Shown here: piece by piece, positions 54,801 to 64,000 of the stretch
Layout of the letters: the number at the start of each line of letters is the position of its first letter
Numbering within the stretch: the stretch's first letter is position 1
DNA from: an uncultured Gammaproteobacteria bacterium
GTDB lineage: Bacteria; Pseudomonadota; Gammaproteobacteria; Nitrosococcales; Methylophagaceae
Direction: 5' to 3'
Assembly: GCA_905181885.1 (NCBI GenBank)
Contig: CAJIZI010000003.1
Coordinates: 186,001 to 250,000 of the forward strand
DNA: 64,000 nucleotides
Position numbers and translations under genes: made by a program
The notes under the pieces: model-generated
What the model saw: only the letters and a program-made list of their open reading frames with translations
Databases searched by the model: none
Told to the model about the DNA's origin: nothing

Positions 54801-55783
54801 GACCCTCTACCAGTCGCACCTTCATCACGAATTTCTCCACCAGCACCAGTTGCAGCTCCAGGAAAGGGAGAAATAGCTGTTGGATGATTATGAGTTTCCA
54901 CCTTCATGATTATGTGCTGTTCTTCAGCTTGAGAGTGATATTGATTAGTCCTCATATCCACCTCGAACCGTTGACTAACTGGCCCTTCAATAACAGATGA
55001 ATTATCACTATATGCGGTTAATACACCTTCTGGATTTTTAGCATGTGTGTTGCGGATCATGTTAAAAAGGGTTTCAGGCTGATGATCGCCGTCAATTATC
55101 CAATCAGCGTTGAATATTTTATGCCGACAATGTTCAGAGTTAGCTTGAGCGAACATCATCAATTCCACGTCATTGGGATTCCTACCCAAAGTAGTGAAGT
55201 TATCGACTAGATAGTCAATTTCATCTTCAGCCAAAGCTAAACCCATAGACTGATTGGCATCAACTAAAGCTGCGCGGCCACCAACTAAAATATCAATAGC
55301 CAGTAAAGGCCTAGATTGACTATGCATAAACAGTAGATCTGCATCTTCTTCGCTTGTGAAAATAGACTCAATCATCCTGTCGTGCAATAAGCTGCCTATA
55401 CCCTGCCATTGTCCTAATGATAGTGAAGCTTTAGAGGTTACAAAAAATGCGATCCCACGCTCTATTCTCGCGACATTTTTGATACCGCTATTTAATACAA
55501 TATCTGTAGCTTTACTCGACCAAGGTGAAATCGTTCCAGGTCTGGGCGTTACTAGAAAAAAAACAGTACCCTCTTCACTGGCGCTCTGCCTTACTTTTGC
55601 CTCAAGTAAGCTGGATAAAACCTTCTGCTCTTCTGTCGTGAGTTTGTGATCATCTGTGACTTCAATAAAATAACGATACTCACTGCGAAGTGATGCGATA
55701 TCATCACTCTTACCTTGAATTACGTTTAATAATTTCGCTAATCGAAAAGCAGAGTGCGCTGAACGCCCAATCATTTGTAACAT
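51899..55783 (-). CDS. purL: Phosphoribosylformylglycinamidine synthase
   Basis: 1294 aa; synthetase and glutaminase domains, [31 protein letters not shown]. Confidence 0.98.
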   Translation of the reverse strand: MLQMIGRSAHSAFRLAKLLNVIQGKSDDIASLRSEYRYFIEVTDDHKLTTEEQKVLSSLLEAKVRQSASEEGTVFFLVTPRPGTISPWSSKATDIVLNSGIKNVARIERGIAFFVTSKASLSLGQWQGIGSLLHDRMIESIFTSEEDADLLFMHSQSRPLLAIDILVGGRAALVDANQSMGLALAEDEIDYLVDNFTTLGRNPNDVELMMFAQANSEHCRHKIFNADWIIDGDHQPETLFNMIRNTHAKNPEGVLTAYSDNSSVIEGPVSQRFEVDMRTNQYHSQAEEQHIIMKVETHNHPTAISPFPGAATGAGGEIRDEGATGRGSKPKAGLTGFSVSNLKIPGFEQPWEVSYGKPTRIASAREIMLDAPLGGAAFNNEFGRPNLCGYFRTYEAAVPSAKGMETRGYHKPIMLAGGMGTIRPQHVKKNIFEPGVQLIVLGGPAMLIGLGGSAASSVSSGKSEESLDFASVQRGNPEMERRCQEVIDRCVALDDKNPIIAIHDVGAGGLSNAFPELVDDSGRGGRFDLRLVPNDEPSMSPMEIWCNESQERYVLGVTQDEVEIFKAIAERERCPWAIVGEVTERQDLLVGDADNVNMPVDMPLSLLLGKPPKMLRDVQHNDFHKPELELEGIDINSALERVLKLPAVASKNFLITIGDRSVTGLVARDQMVGPWQIPVADCAVTLADHQGYAGEAMAIGERAPIALIDAPASGRMAIGEAITNIAAASIKKLGDVKLSANWMAACGHDGEDALLYDTVRAVGIELCPKLEIAIPVGKDSLSMKTVWQERDEIKSVTSPLSLVITAFAPVSDAAKTYTPELKTNVGDTDLIYIDLGKGFNRLAASALAQVYKQVGHYSPDLDEAEDLKNFFYAIQQLKEDRLLLAYHDRSDGGLITTLCEMAFAGHCGLDIDLIGLGEALPVMFNEELGAVIQVRHSDVENALAVLRERDLEHYCHVIGTLRDDQQIVVAINGSEIINTPRSKLQQYWAETSYQMQSSRDNPDCAKEEFDAILDNADPGLNVSLLFDRDENIVAPLILNGIRPKMAILREQGVNGQIEMAASFDHAGFKSIDVHMSDILEGRVDLADFKGLVACGGFSYGDVLGAGRGWASTILHNRRAREQFKDFFAREDTFTLGVCNGCQMLSQLKELIPGSDHWPKFQRNLSEQFEARFSLVEIVDSPSVLLKNMAGSRMPIAVAHGEGRAKFNSTDDIKKALVSMRYVDNYGKATERYPNNPNGSPEGITALTTTDGRVTIMMPHPERVTRTVQHSWSPDDWGNNGPWLRLFQNARKWVG

Positions 55784-55865
55784 AGTGTTCCTAATTCACA
55801 TCAACCAATGCAATAATGATACTTTATGTCGCTTATCTACCCAAATAAATTACAACTAATAGCCT

Positions 55866-56324
55866 ATGACTAATAAAGATAATCTCATTAGACCGGCGCT
55901 CTTTCGTCATTTAGTCATAATCATTTATGATCTCCTTCTACTGTTCTCTATCCTGCTGTTAGCGACATTTATTATTGTCGCGCTCAATAATGGTACTGCT
56001 ATTGGACCAGGCAACCCTTTTTACATTGCTTATTTATTTATTGTCAGTTTTATTTTCTATGGCTGGTTTTGGACCCATGGTGGCCAAACTTTAGGAATGA
56101 GAAGTTGGAAAGTTACCTTGTATAGTCAGACTGGACAGGTTATCAGTTGGCGACAAGCAATGTTACGATTTGCTATCTCCATCGTAGCTTGCTTAGCGTT
56201 AGGAATTGGAATTTGGTGGCAATATTGTGGCAAAAAAAATCAAAGCTGGCCTGATCAAGCCTCTGGTACTTATCTTCATTATTCAAAAGACTCTAAAACA
56301 AAGCCTATGACCCGTCTCTCCTAA
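55866..56324 (+). CDS. RDD family membrane protein
   Basis: 152 aa; IIYDLLLLFSILL, GQTLGMRSWKVTLYSQTGQVISWRQAMLRF. Confidence 0.88.
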   Translation: MTNKDNLIRPALFRHLVIIIYDLLLLFSILLLATFIIVALNNGTAIGPGNPFYIAYLFIVSFIFYGWFWTHGGQTLGMRSWKVTLYSQTGQVISWRQAMLRFAISIVACLALGIGIWWQYCGKKNQSWPDQASGTYLHYSKDSKTKPMTRLS

Positions 56325-58120
56325 CGAGACTCTGAATACAACCTTGTATATAAGCCGCCTTCATTGATTAAGTCATCATGATGACCTTGCTCGCTGATTC
56401 TGCCATCTTCAAAAACATAAACGTGATCCGCTTGGCGAACAGCACTTAAACGGTGCGCAATGATGATGGTCGTACGTTGCTTTAAAAAGTCGTTTAAGGC
56501 AGATAATAATTTCTGTTCTGTTTCCATATCAAGTGCCGATGTTGCCTCATCTAAAATAACTACTTTAGGCTCTGCTAGTAACATTCTAGCTATGGCAATT
56601 CGTTGTCGTTGCCCACCTGACAGCCTCACTCCTTTTCGGCCAATCTCAGTATCTAAATCATCTTCTAAATCCCACACGAAATCAGTCATTTGAGCGACAT
56701 CCAACGCATGCCAGATATCTTCATCTAGATAGTCTCTGCCCATGGTGAGGTTTTCACGAATAGTGCCATTAAAAATAGTCGGATGTTGTAACACCGTTGA
56801 TATGTTTTCTCTAACAGTTTGTAATCCAATTTTTTCAATGGGCACACCGTCAAATCTGAGTTGTCCTTGTTGATGAGGATATAAACCCAATAAGACTTGT
56901 ACTAAAGTCGACTTACCGCCTCCGCTAGCACCCACCAGAGCAACTTTCTCACCAGCTTTTATCTGTAAAGTTACCCCTTTCAGAACATCTTCATTATCTC
57001 CGTAGCGAAAATGCAGATCTTCTATACTAATAGCAACAGTATGTTTACCAGAAAATGGGTTTTCGATACTTTTATACTGAGGTTCTTCTTCTAGATTATC
57101 TAGTTTATTAATTCGTGCTAATGCGGCTTTAGCTGCATACCATGCATATTGGATACCAATAACTTCATTAACAGGGCCCATCATGAACCAGAGATATCCA
57201 AATACCGCCATCATCTGACCAATACTGAGATCTGACAGCAAAACCATCAACATGGCTAAAGCACGGAAAACCTCAAAGCCTAATAAAAAAATAGTAAAGC
57301 TTAAACGGTTAGCGGTGTCGCTTTTCCACGTATAAGCAATTCCATGGTCTCGCACCAATTTAGCTTGCTCAGACAAGCGTTTCAAATAATGTGTTTCTCT
57401 ATTTGCTGCTCTTACTTGCTGAATGCCTTCTAAAGTTTCTGTTAATGAAGACTGGAATACTTCAAACGCTTTATTTTCACGTTGTTTCAATTGTTTAACT
57501 TTTTTACCAATAATCACCGTTGCATATATTACAACTGGATTTAAAAGCAGTATAAAAAGTGCTAACTGCCAATGCATAAACAAAAGAATAATAGCTGTTC
57601 CAATAATCGAAAGTATAGCCACTAACAAACGACTGACAGATGTACCAATAAAGCTATCGATAGTATTTAGATCTGTAACAAGATGAGAGCTTACAGCACC
57701 ACTCCCCAATGTTTCATACTCTGCCATTGAAATTTGCTGCAGCCTGCGTAAAAGACCATGCCTAATTCGGTAAGTAATATCTTTTGCAATAATTGTGAAC
57801 TGGCGAGTTTGCCACACGTTAAAAATCAAGGAAAGCAAACGTAAACTCATAGTAATCAATAAAATGAAAACTAAGTAACGTGCGGGTTCGTGCCAAAACT
57901 CGGGAAGCGTTTGATTAATGGTATTTACAATAAAGCCAGGTTTATTTAATAAAACTTCATCAACCATTAGGGGCATAAGTAATGGGATAGGAACAGCACA
58001 TAGAGTCGCTAGTATCGCAATAATATTGGCTTTGAATAATGCCGTTTTATGTTCTAAGGCAACACTAAAAATATAGCGGATATTATAGGTGTCACGCATA
58101 AAGTTATTATTCATAGACAT
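56321..58120 (-). CDS. MsbA-like ABC exporter (fused permease/ATPase)
   Basis: 599 aa; Walker A GASGGGKS, LSGGQRQRIAIARMLLAEPKVVILDEATSALD. Confidence 0.92.
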   Translation of the reverse strand: MSMNNNFMRDTYNIRYIFSVALEHKTALFKANIIAILATLCAVPIPLLMPLMVDEVLLNKPGFIVNTINQTLPEFWHEPARYLVFILLITMSLRLLSLIFNVWQTRQFTIIAKDITYRIRHGLLRRLQQISMAEYETLGSGAVSSHLVTDLNTIDSFIGTSVSRLLVAILSIIGTAIILLFMHWQLALFILLLNPVVIYATVIIGKKVKQLKQRENKAFEVFQSSLTETLEGIQQVRAANRETHYLKRLSEQAKLVRDHGIAYTWKSDTANRLSFTIFLLGFEVFRALAMLMVLLSDLSIGQMMAVFGYLWFMMGPVNEVIGIQYAWYAAKAALARINKLDNLEEEPQYKSIENPFSGKHTVAISIEDLHFRYGDNEDVLKGVTLQIKAGEKVALVGASGGGKSTLVQVLLGLYPHQQGQLRFDGVPIEKIGLQTVRENISTVLQHPTIFNGTIRENLTMGRDYLDEDIWHALDVAQMTDFVWDLEDDLDTEIGRKGVRLSGGQRQRIAIARMLLAEPKVVILDEATSALDMETEQKLLSALNDFLKQRTTIIIAHRLSAVRQADHVYVFEDGRISEQGHHDDLINEGGLYTRLYSESR

Positions 58121-58134
58121 GATTTAATTATCAT

Positions 58135-58548
58135 TTACTCTAAAAACTCTTTTAATACCATTTTCATCTGTTCAGCAACTGCTAATGATTCACCTTCACT
58201 ATAGGTGACTGTGCTTCCAGTCCCCCAGATCGGTGCTGGCCAGGCTTCATCTGTTTGATACCTTGCTACATGATGAATATGAAGCTGGCTTACTATGTTA
58301 CCTAAAGCTGCAACATTCATCTTATCTGCAACAACTAACGACGATAGCTGTTTTGCAACAAAGGCAGACTCTGTTGACAATAAATATTGATCAGCATCAC
58401 TAAGCTGAAATACTTCGGTAATATTCTCACGCCTTGGGACTAGAATGACCCATGGATAACGTGCATCATTCATTAGTAAAACATCACAAAGTTTAAGGTG
58501 CCCTAGATAGAAAGTATCTTGTTTTAGCTGATGGTGTAATTTATACAT
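58135..58548 (-). CDS. HIT domain protein
   Basis: 137 aa; NIVSQLHIHHVAR histidine-triad variant. Confidence 0.88.
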   Translation of the reverse strand: MYKLHHQLKQDTFYLGHLKLCDVLLMNDARYPWVILVPRRENITEVFQLSDADQYLLSTESAFVAKQLSSLVVADKMNVAALGNIVSQLHIHHVARYQTDEAWPAPIWGTGSTVTYSEGESLAVAEQMKMVLKEFLE

Positions 58549-61199
58549 TACGTATCTGCCAAGTACTTCGTCACGATCTCATAAACATCAGCTGATAAGT
58601 CAGTCTGCTTTGCAATTTTTTCTAATGCTGCTCTCATCATACCTTGACGCTTTTTATCATATTGTTGCCATGAGTTAAAAGCACCCATTTGCCGAGATGC
58701 AATTTGAGGGTTTAGCTTATCAAGAATTAATATTTGTTCAACTAAAAACTGATAACCACTGCCATCTATGGCATGAAAGTTAACCGCATTATTTCTACAA
58801 AACTGTCCAATCAAAGAGCGTACATTATTCGGATTAGTGATATTAAAGGCCGGGTGGCTCATCAAACTTTTCACACGTAATAAAGTATCTTTCAGACTCG
58901 ATTGTGCTTGAACAGCTAGCCATTTGTCGACTACTTGCCGATCACCTTTCCATTGCTCATAAAATGCACGTAACGCGTGTTCACGTTCAGGGCCCTGATG
59001 TTCTACCAATACTGCTAATCCCGACATCGTATCAGTCATATTATCGGATTGCTTCATTTGTTTAAGGCAGCGTTGAGCTTGCATCGGATCGCCCGTAGAT
59101 ACAAGGTAATCCAGACAAATGTTTTTTAAGCTCCGCTTTGCCATCTCTGCAGCATCAAACTGGTATTTATCAGTCGTATTTAGTGCGGTGTAGAGTATTG
59201 AAAAGTCTTCTTTTAAACTTAGAGCAAGTTCTCTTTTCATATAGGAACGAGCAATATGAATTGCATCTACATCTGCTGGCTTTTTTTGGCCTGCTAGATA
59301 ATTTTCTGAGGGTAGTTCTAACATCTTAGCAGCTAGCGCTGGTGATGATAGCCCCCTTTTTAGAAGCTTACCAAACTGCTCAACAAGTTCAGTAGGCAAA
59401 GATAATGCTGAACCCTTACTCGTCTTTTCAGCAAGTTGCAGTAAAACGTTAATTAATAACTGTTGACCTGCATCCCACTGGCAAAAACTATCACTGTCAT
59501 TAGCCATTAGAAAAGTTAACTCTTTATTAGTTCTTGGTAAGTTTACTTTCACGGGTGCTGAGAAACCACGCAAGAACGATAAAACAGGTTCAGATGGCAC
59601 ATTAATAAAGACAAACTGTTGCTTACTTTCTTTTACTGACAGTATTCGTGTCTCTGACACATTAGATGCCGCCTCACCATCTAATTGCACCTGGATAATA
59701 TTACCCTTCTTATCTAATAAGCCCAATGCAACAGGAATATGGAAGGCCTCTTTATGTCGTTGCCCAGGGGTTGCCTCACAATGCTGATTGATGGTGAGCG
59801 TATAACGCTGCCCAGTTGAATCATACTCGGTTGCTATATTAAGTTGCGGCGTACCTGCCTGCGAATACCAACGTTTAAATTGAGTCAAATCAACTCTATT
59901 GGCATCTTCTATTGCTTTGACAAAATCATCTGTCGTTACTGCCTGCCCATCATGACGATCAAAGTACAGATCCGTACCTTTTCGAAAGCCTATATCACCG
60001 ACAATCGTCTTAATCATGCCAACTACTTCAGCACCTTTTTCATAAATTGTGACTGTATAAAAATTACTGATCTCAATGAAAGATGCAGGCCTTACAGGGT
60101 GGGACATAGGGCCCGCATCCTCAGAGAACTGCATTGATCTAAGTTGATTAACATCTTCAATTCTCTGCACAGCAGCAGAGTTCATGTCAGCACTAAACTG
60201 TTGATCTCGTAGAACTGTAAAACCTTCCTTTAAGCTCAACTGAAACCAATCACGGCAAGTTACTCGATTACCTGACCAGTTATGAAAATACTCATGACCG
60301 ACAATACTCTGAATTCTGTAATAATCTCTGTCTGTAGCTGTCTCAGGACTTGCAAGTACACAGGCAGAGTTAAATATATTAAGTCCTTTATTCTCCATTG
60401 CCCCCATATTGAAATCATTGACAGCAACGATCATGAAAATATCTAAATCATATTCCCTACCATAGCGCTCTTCATCCCATTTCATTGCTTGTTTCAGTGA
60501 CATTAGAGCATGATCACATTTATGACTGTTTTCTACATCAACATATATTTCTAAGGCAACTTTACGGCCCGATGTTGTTACAAAACTGTCTTTTTGGATA
60601 TGAAGATCGCCCGCAACTAATGCAAACAAATAGCTTGGTTTTGGGTGTGGATCATGCCAACTCACCCAATGCCGACCATTTTCAAGCTGGCCTTTTTGTT
60701 CTAAATTACCATTGGATAACATAATCGGCCAATCTGCTTTTTCTGCCTCAATTGACACTGTAAAAACAGCCATTATATCGGGACGATCTGGATAATAAGT
60801 AATTCTACGAAACCCTTCCGCTTCGCATTGAGTACACAATAAACGACCAGAATGGTACAAACCTTCTAACGCCGTATTTTTATCTGGGTGAATTAGAACT
60901 TCAATTTCTAAATCGAACTGTTCAGGCACTTTAGAAATCAACAAGGCTTTATCGGTACGTAAGTACTCATTTCCTTGAAGTTCACGACCATCTATTTTGA
61001 TGGATTTTAATGTTAATTTTTCACCATCTAATACACAGTCCCCTCCTTGACCTAATGGGTTACGCCGCATAGAAAGCACACTTCTTACTGTCGTTTCAGC
61101 CCGCCCTAAGTCAAAATACAAAGCCACATTATCGACTAAATAATTGGGTACAAGATAATCAGCTAAAAAAGTTTCTTTTGGCGCAAGCTTGGTGGACAT
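58548..61199 (-). CDS. pepN: Aminopeptidase N
   Basis: 883 aa; GAMENKGLNIFN and HEYFHNWSGNRVTCRDWFQLSLKEG. Confidence 0.97.
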   Translation of the reverse strand: MSTKLAPKETFLADYLVPNYLVDNVALYFDLGRAETTVRSVLSMRRNPLGQGGDCVLDGEKLTLKSIKIDGRELQGNEYLRTDKALLISKVPEQFDLEIEVLIHPDKNTALEGLYHSGRLLCTQCEAEGFRRITYYPDRPDIMAVFTVSIEAEKADWPIMLSNGNLEQKGQLENGRHWVSWHDPHPKPSYLFALVAGDLHIQKDSFVTTSGRKVALEIYVDVENSHKCDHALMSLKQAMKWDEERYGREYDLDIFMIVAVNDFNMGAMENKGLNIFNSACVLASPETATDRDYYRIQSIVGHEYFHNWSGNRVTCRDWFQLSLKEGFTVLRDQQFSADMNSAAVQRIEDVNQLRSMQFSEDAGPMSHPVRPASFIEISNFYTVTIYEKGAEVVGMIKTIVGDIGFRKGTDLYFDRHDGQAVTTDDFVKAIEDANRVDLTQFKRWYSQAGTPQLNIATEYDSTGQRYTLTINQHCEATPGQRHKEAFHIPVALGLLDKKGNIIQVQLDGEAASNVSETRILSVKESKQQFVFINVPSEPVLSFLRGFSAPVKVNLPRTNKELTFLMANDSDSFCQWDAGQQLLINVLLQLAEKTSKGSALSLPTELVEQFGKLLKRGLSSPALAAKMLELPSENYLAGQKKPADVDAIHIARSYMKRELALSLKEDFSILYTALNTTDKYQFDAAEMAKRSLKNICLDYLVSTGDPMQAQRCLKQMKQSDNMTDTMSGLAVLVEHQGPEREHALRAFYEQWKGDRQVVDKWLAVQAQSSLKDTLLRVKSLMSHPAFNITNPNNVRSLIGQFCRNNAVNFHAIDGSGYQFLVEQILILDKLNPQIASRQMGAFNSWQQYDKKRQGMMRAALEKIAKQTDLSADVYEIVTKYLADT

Positions 61200-61328
61200 A
61201 ACAATACACTCAATAATAATTAAAAATATTCTAAATTTCTATGGGTCTAACTTCATAGACAACAGCTTCACAAGAGAAAATGTATAAATAATTAGCCAAT
61301 ATGACAACGTCGCCTCTTGTTCACCCTA

Positions 61329-61895
61329 CTACGACTTGGGCAAGGTAACACCCTGCTGGCCTTGGTATTTTCCATTACGATCGGCATAAGATGTTTCACA
61401 CACCTCATCCGATTCGAAAAACAACATTTGAGCAACACCTTCATTAGCGTAGATCTTCGCTGGTAATGACGTAGTGTTGGAGAACTCTAATGTTACGTGA
61501 CCTTCCCACTCAGGTTCTAGTGGTGTGACATTTACGATAATTCCGCAGCGTGCATATGTGGACTTACCTAAACAAATTGTAAGTACATTGCGAGGTATTT
61601 TGAATCGCTCTATCGTTCTCGCTAGGGCAAAAGAATTTGGTGGGATAATGCAAACATCTGAGTTAACATCAACAAAGCTATTCTCGTCAAAATTTTTGGG
61701 ATCAACAATCACAGAATTAATGTTGGTGAAGATCTTAAACTCATTAGCACATCGAACATCGTAGCCATAGCTGGATGTCCCATAAGAAATCATCCTCCCA
61801 TTCTCGCTTTCACGTTGTTGTCCCGGCTCGAATGGTGAAATCATGTTGTGTTCTTGGGCCATTCGTCGGATCCATTGATCTGATTTGATACTCAT
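61329..61895 (-). CDS. dcd: dCTP deaminase
   Basis: 188 aa; [32 protein letters not shown]. Confidence 0.97.
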   Translation of the reverse strand: MSIKSDQWIRRMAQEHNMISPFEPGQQRESENGRMISYGTSSYGYDVRCANEFKIFTNINSVIVDPKNFDENSFVDVNSDVCIIPPNSFALARTIERFKIPRNVLTICLGKSTYARCGIIVNVTPLEPEWEGHVTLEFSNTTSLPAKIYANEGVAQMLFFESDEVCETSYADRNGKYQGQQGVTLPKS

Positions 61896-61966
61896 TTTGT
61901 AGTCACTTTAAATTTATTTTAACATTTGTCATCATAACTGATGTCTTTTAGCAGTGATATTGTTAT

Positions 61967-63052
61967 TTAATCGTTCTGGATAACTATATTAGGGAATGCT
62001 GAAGAAAAATCCTTTGCTTGCTTGGCTAACCTTGCCGCAACTCGCGTTGCAATCAAACGATACGCTTTTGCAATCTCACCATCTGGGCTCACAGCTACTG
62101 TTGGTTCTCCATTATCCGCGTTTTCCCTGATACGAATATCTAAAGGCAAGCCACCCAATAAATCAACATCATACTGGGACGCCATTTTCTGACCCCCACC
62201 ACTTCCAAAGATGGCCTCTTCATGACCACATTGTCCACAAATGTGAGTGCTCATATTCTCGATGATACCCATTACCGGCACATTAACTTTTTCAAACATT
62301 TTGAGTGCTTTTCTGGCATCTAATAGTGAAATGTCTTGTGGCGTAGTGACAATAACTGCACCACTGACTGGAACGCTTTGTGACAATGTCAGTTGAATAT
62401 CACCAGTACCCGGCGGTAAGTCTATAACTAAGTAATCTAACTTATCCCAATTCGTATCATTGAGTAACTGTTGCAATGCTTGTGTGACCATTGGACCACG
62501 CCAAATCATTGGTTCCTCTTCATCAATCAGATAACCAATGGACATGCTTTGCAGCCCGTAACTTTCAATTGGCTTTATACTTTTACCATCTGTTGTTTCA
62601 GGTTTTTGACTTTTACCTAGCATCCTGGGGAGGCTTGGGCCATAGATGTCAGCATCTAAAATACCAACATTAGCACCTTCGGCAGCAAGTGCTAAGGCTA
62701 AATTAACAGAGGTCGTTGACTTACCTACTCCCCCTTTACCTGACGCAACGGCAATAATGTTTTTTATACCCTCAAGCCCTTTTACACCCTGCTGCACTTT
62801 ATGTTTAATAACCTGCCAGTCAATTGTGACAACCACCGACTGTAAATTGGTTTCCTTTTTTAATAAATTCAACAACTCTGAAACCAGCTGCTCTTTATGT
62901 CCTTTAACTGGATAAGCCAATGTGATCAACACTGTTAACTTTTCACCATCTAGTTGGATGTCTGTCTTTGAGTGACTGTCTCCAAATGATACTAGGCTAA
63001 GTGGGTCTTCATAGTCGTTGATGATCTGTTTAATTTGGGCAGGGTTCAGCAT
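61967..63052 (-). CDS. apbC: Iron-sulfur cluster carrier protein Mrp/ApbC
   Basis: 361 aa; VASGKGGVGKSTTSVNLALALA, DIYGPSLPRMLG, CGQCGH-type CxxC. Confidence 0.95.
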   Translation of the reverse strand: MLNPAQIKQIINDYEDPLSLVSFGDSHSKTDIQLDGEKLTVLITLAYPVKGHKEQLVSELLNLLKKETNLQSVVVTIDWQVIKHKVQQGVKGLEGIKNIIAVASGKGGVGKSTTSVNLALALAAEGANVGILDADIYGPSLPRMLGKSQKPETTDGKSIKPIESYGLQSMSIGYLIDEEEPMIWRGPMVTQALQQLLNDTNWDKLDYLVIDLPPGTGDIQLTLSQSVPVSGAVIVTTPQDISLLDARKALKMFEKVNVPVMGIIENMSTHICGQCGHEEAIFGSGGGQKMASQYDVDLLGGLPLDIRIRENADNGEPTVAVSPDGEIAKAYRLIATRVAARLAKQAKDFSSAFPNIVIQND

Positions 63053-63183
63053 TAATCACTCCGAATGTATAGTTAGGCATTTGATATGAATGTTATTTTA
63101 TACTGCCTGACTCTTAACTTCACTCAATATCTCTGCTTTGACCACTATATTTCGGTTAAGTACCGGGCTTTCCTCAAAAAGTA

Positions 63184-63912
63184 TTATTTATTTTGATAAA
63201 GGAGTTTATTCATCTTCGTGATATTTACCACACTGATATCTTTTGGGCATGCGCGCTCACATTCCCGATAATTGCTACAGGTTCCAAATCCTTGACGCTC
63301 CATTTCTACCAACATTTTTTTAGGACGCTGCCTATCAATTTCTCCTTGTGGCAGTGTAGATAAATGATTTACTTTCGCTGCAACATATAACGTTGCGGAT
63401 GCATTTGGACAGACAGCGACACAAGCACCACAACCAATACAAGTTGCTGAGTCAAACGCACCATCGACCGTGTCTTTATCTATTGCAATAGTGTTAGCTT
63501 CAACAGCTGAACCCGTCCTCGAGGCAATATAACCGCCTGATTGAATTATTTTTTCAAAAGCTGATCTATCAACAATTAAATCTTTGACCACTGGAAAAGA
63601 GGTGGCTCGCCAGGGCTCTACCCACAACTCTGATTCATCTTTATAGTCACGCATATACAGTTGGCATGTTGTTGTCGAACGGGGCTTACCGTGTGCCGAG
63701 CCATTAATAACCAAACTACAAGAGCCGCAGATCCCCTCTCTACAATCAAAATCAAAAGCTACAGCATCATGACCATTTGATATGAGTTGCTCGTTTAATC
63801 CATCAAGCATCTCTAAAAAAGATGTACTTTCAGTAACATCTATTTGAAATTCTTCAAAGTAGCCCTGCGCTATGGCATTTTTTTGTCGCCAGATATGTAA
63901 AGTAAAAGTCAT
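63184..63912 (-). CDS. sdhB: Succinate dehydrogenase/fumarate reductase iron-sulfur subunit
   Basis: 242 aa; CREGICGSCSLVING, CIGCGACVAVCPNA, CSNYRECERACPKDI. Confidence 0.92.
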   Translation of the reverse strand: MTFTLHIWRQKNAIAQGYFEEFQIDVTESTSFLEMLDGLNEQLISNGHDAVAFDFDCREGICGSCSLVINGSAHGKPRSTTTCQLYMRDYKDESELWVEPWRATSFPVVKDLIVDRSAFEKIIQSGGYIASRTGSAVEANTIAIDKDTVDGAFDSATCIGCGACVAVCPNASATLYVAAKVNHLSTLPQGEIDRQRPKKMLVEMERQGFGTCSNYRECERACPKDISVVNITKMNKLLYQNK

Positions 63913-64000
63913 CGATAACTTCTTCTGTTTGGCCGCACGAATTCGAAATTTAATTCTTCTTTATATAAGGTAGGCATGCTGGGTTTCCCACTATATTGCC
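63909..64000 (-). CDS. sdhA: Succinate dehydrogenase/fumarate reductase flavoprotein subunit, C-terminal end (partial)
   Basis: Minus-strand frame reads GKPSMPTLYKEELNFEFVRPNRRSYR*; ATGA overlap with the sdhB start. Confidence 0.8.
   Translation of the reverse strand, partial: QYSGKPSMPTLYKEELNFEFVRPNRRSYR

Overview
The window is a gene-dense, AT-leaning chromosomal segment. It looks gammaproteobacterial from family content and gene order (e.g. icd | rluE-nudJ-mnmA-hflD, hda/purM/purN, pheA-ispH); the exact taxon is not determinable from the sequence alone. I read about 52 real genes, almost all core metabolism. They include a Na+-pumping oxaloacetate decarboxylase (oadGAB), dinG-like helicase, recJ, hda, purM/purN/purB/purL, icd, acnB, argG, a Dam-like methylase, aceE/aceF/lpdA, msrPQ, a peptide ABC transporter, ispH, pheA, gyrA, a CPA1 antiporter, an MsbA-like exporter, pepN, dcd, mrp, and sdhB with the end of sdhA. 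I saw no rRNA, tRNA, CRISPR array, prophage or transposase. The most interesting items are: (1) a small secreted protein at 37507-37803 with three ExKCG motifs that resembles an HvfA-type copper-binding RiPP precursor, with no MNIO/DUF692 maturase in the window; (2) a structured upstream region for that gene, with an ECF-like promoter and nested inverted repeats; (3) a clearly decayed apt pseudogene; and (4) single-nucleotide frameshifts splitting acnB and argG. The last two suggest gene erosion or assembly error. No computation or database search was run.
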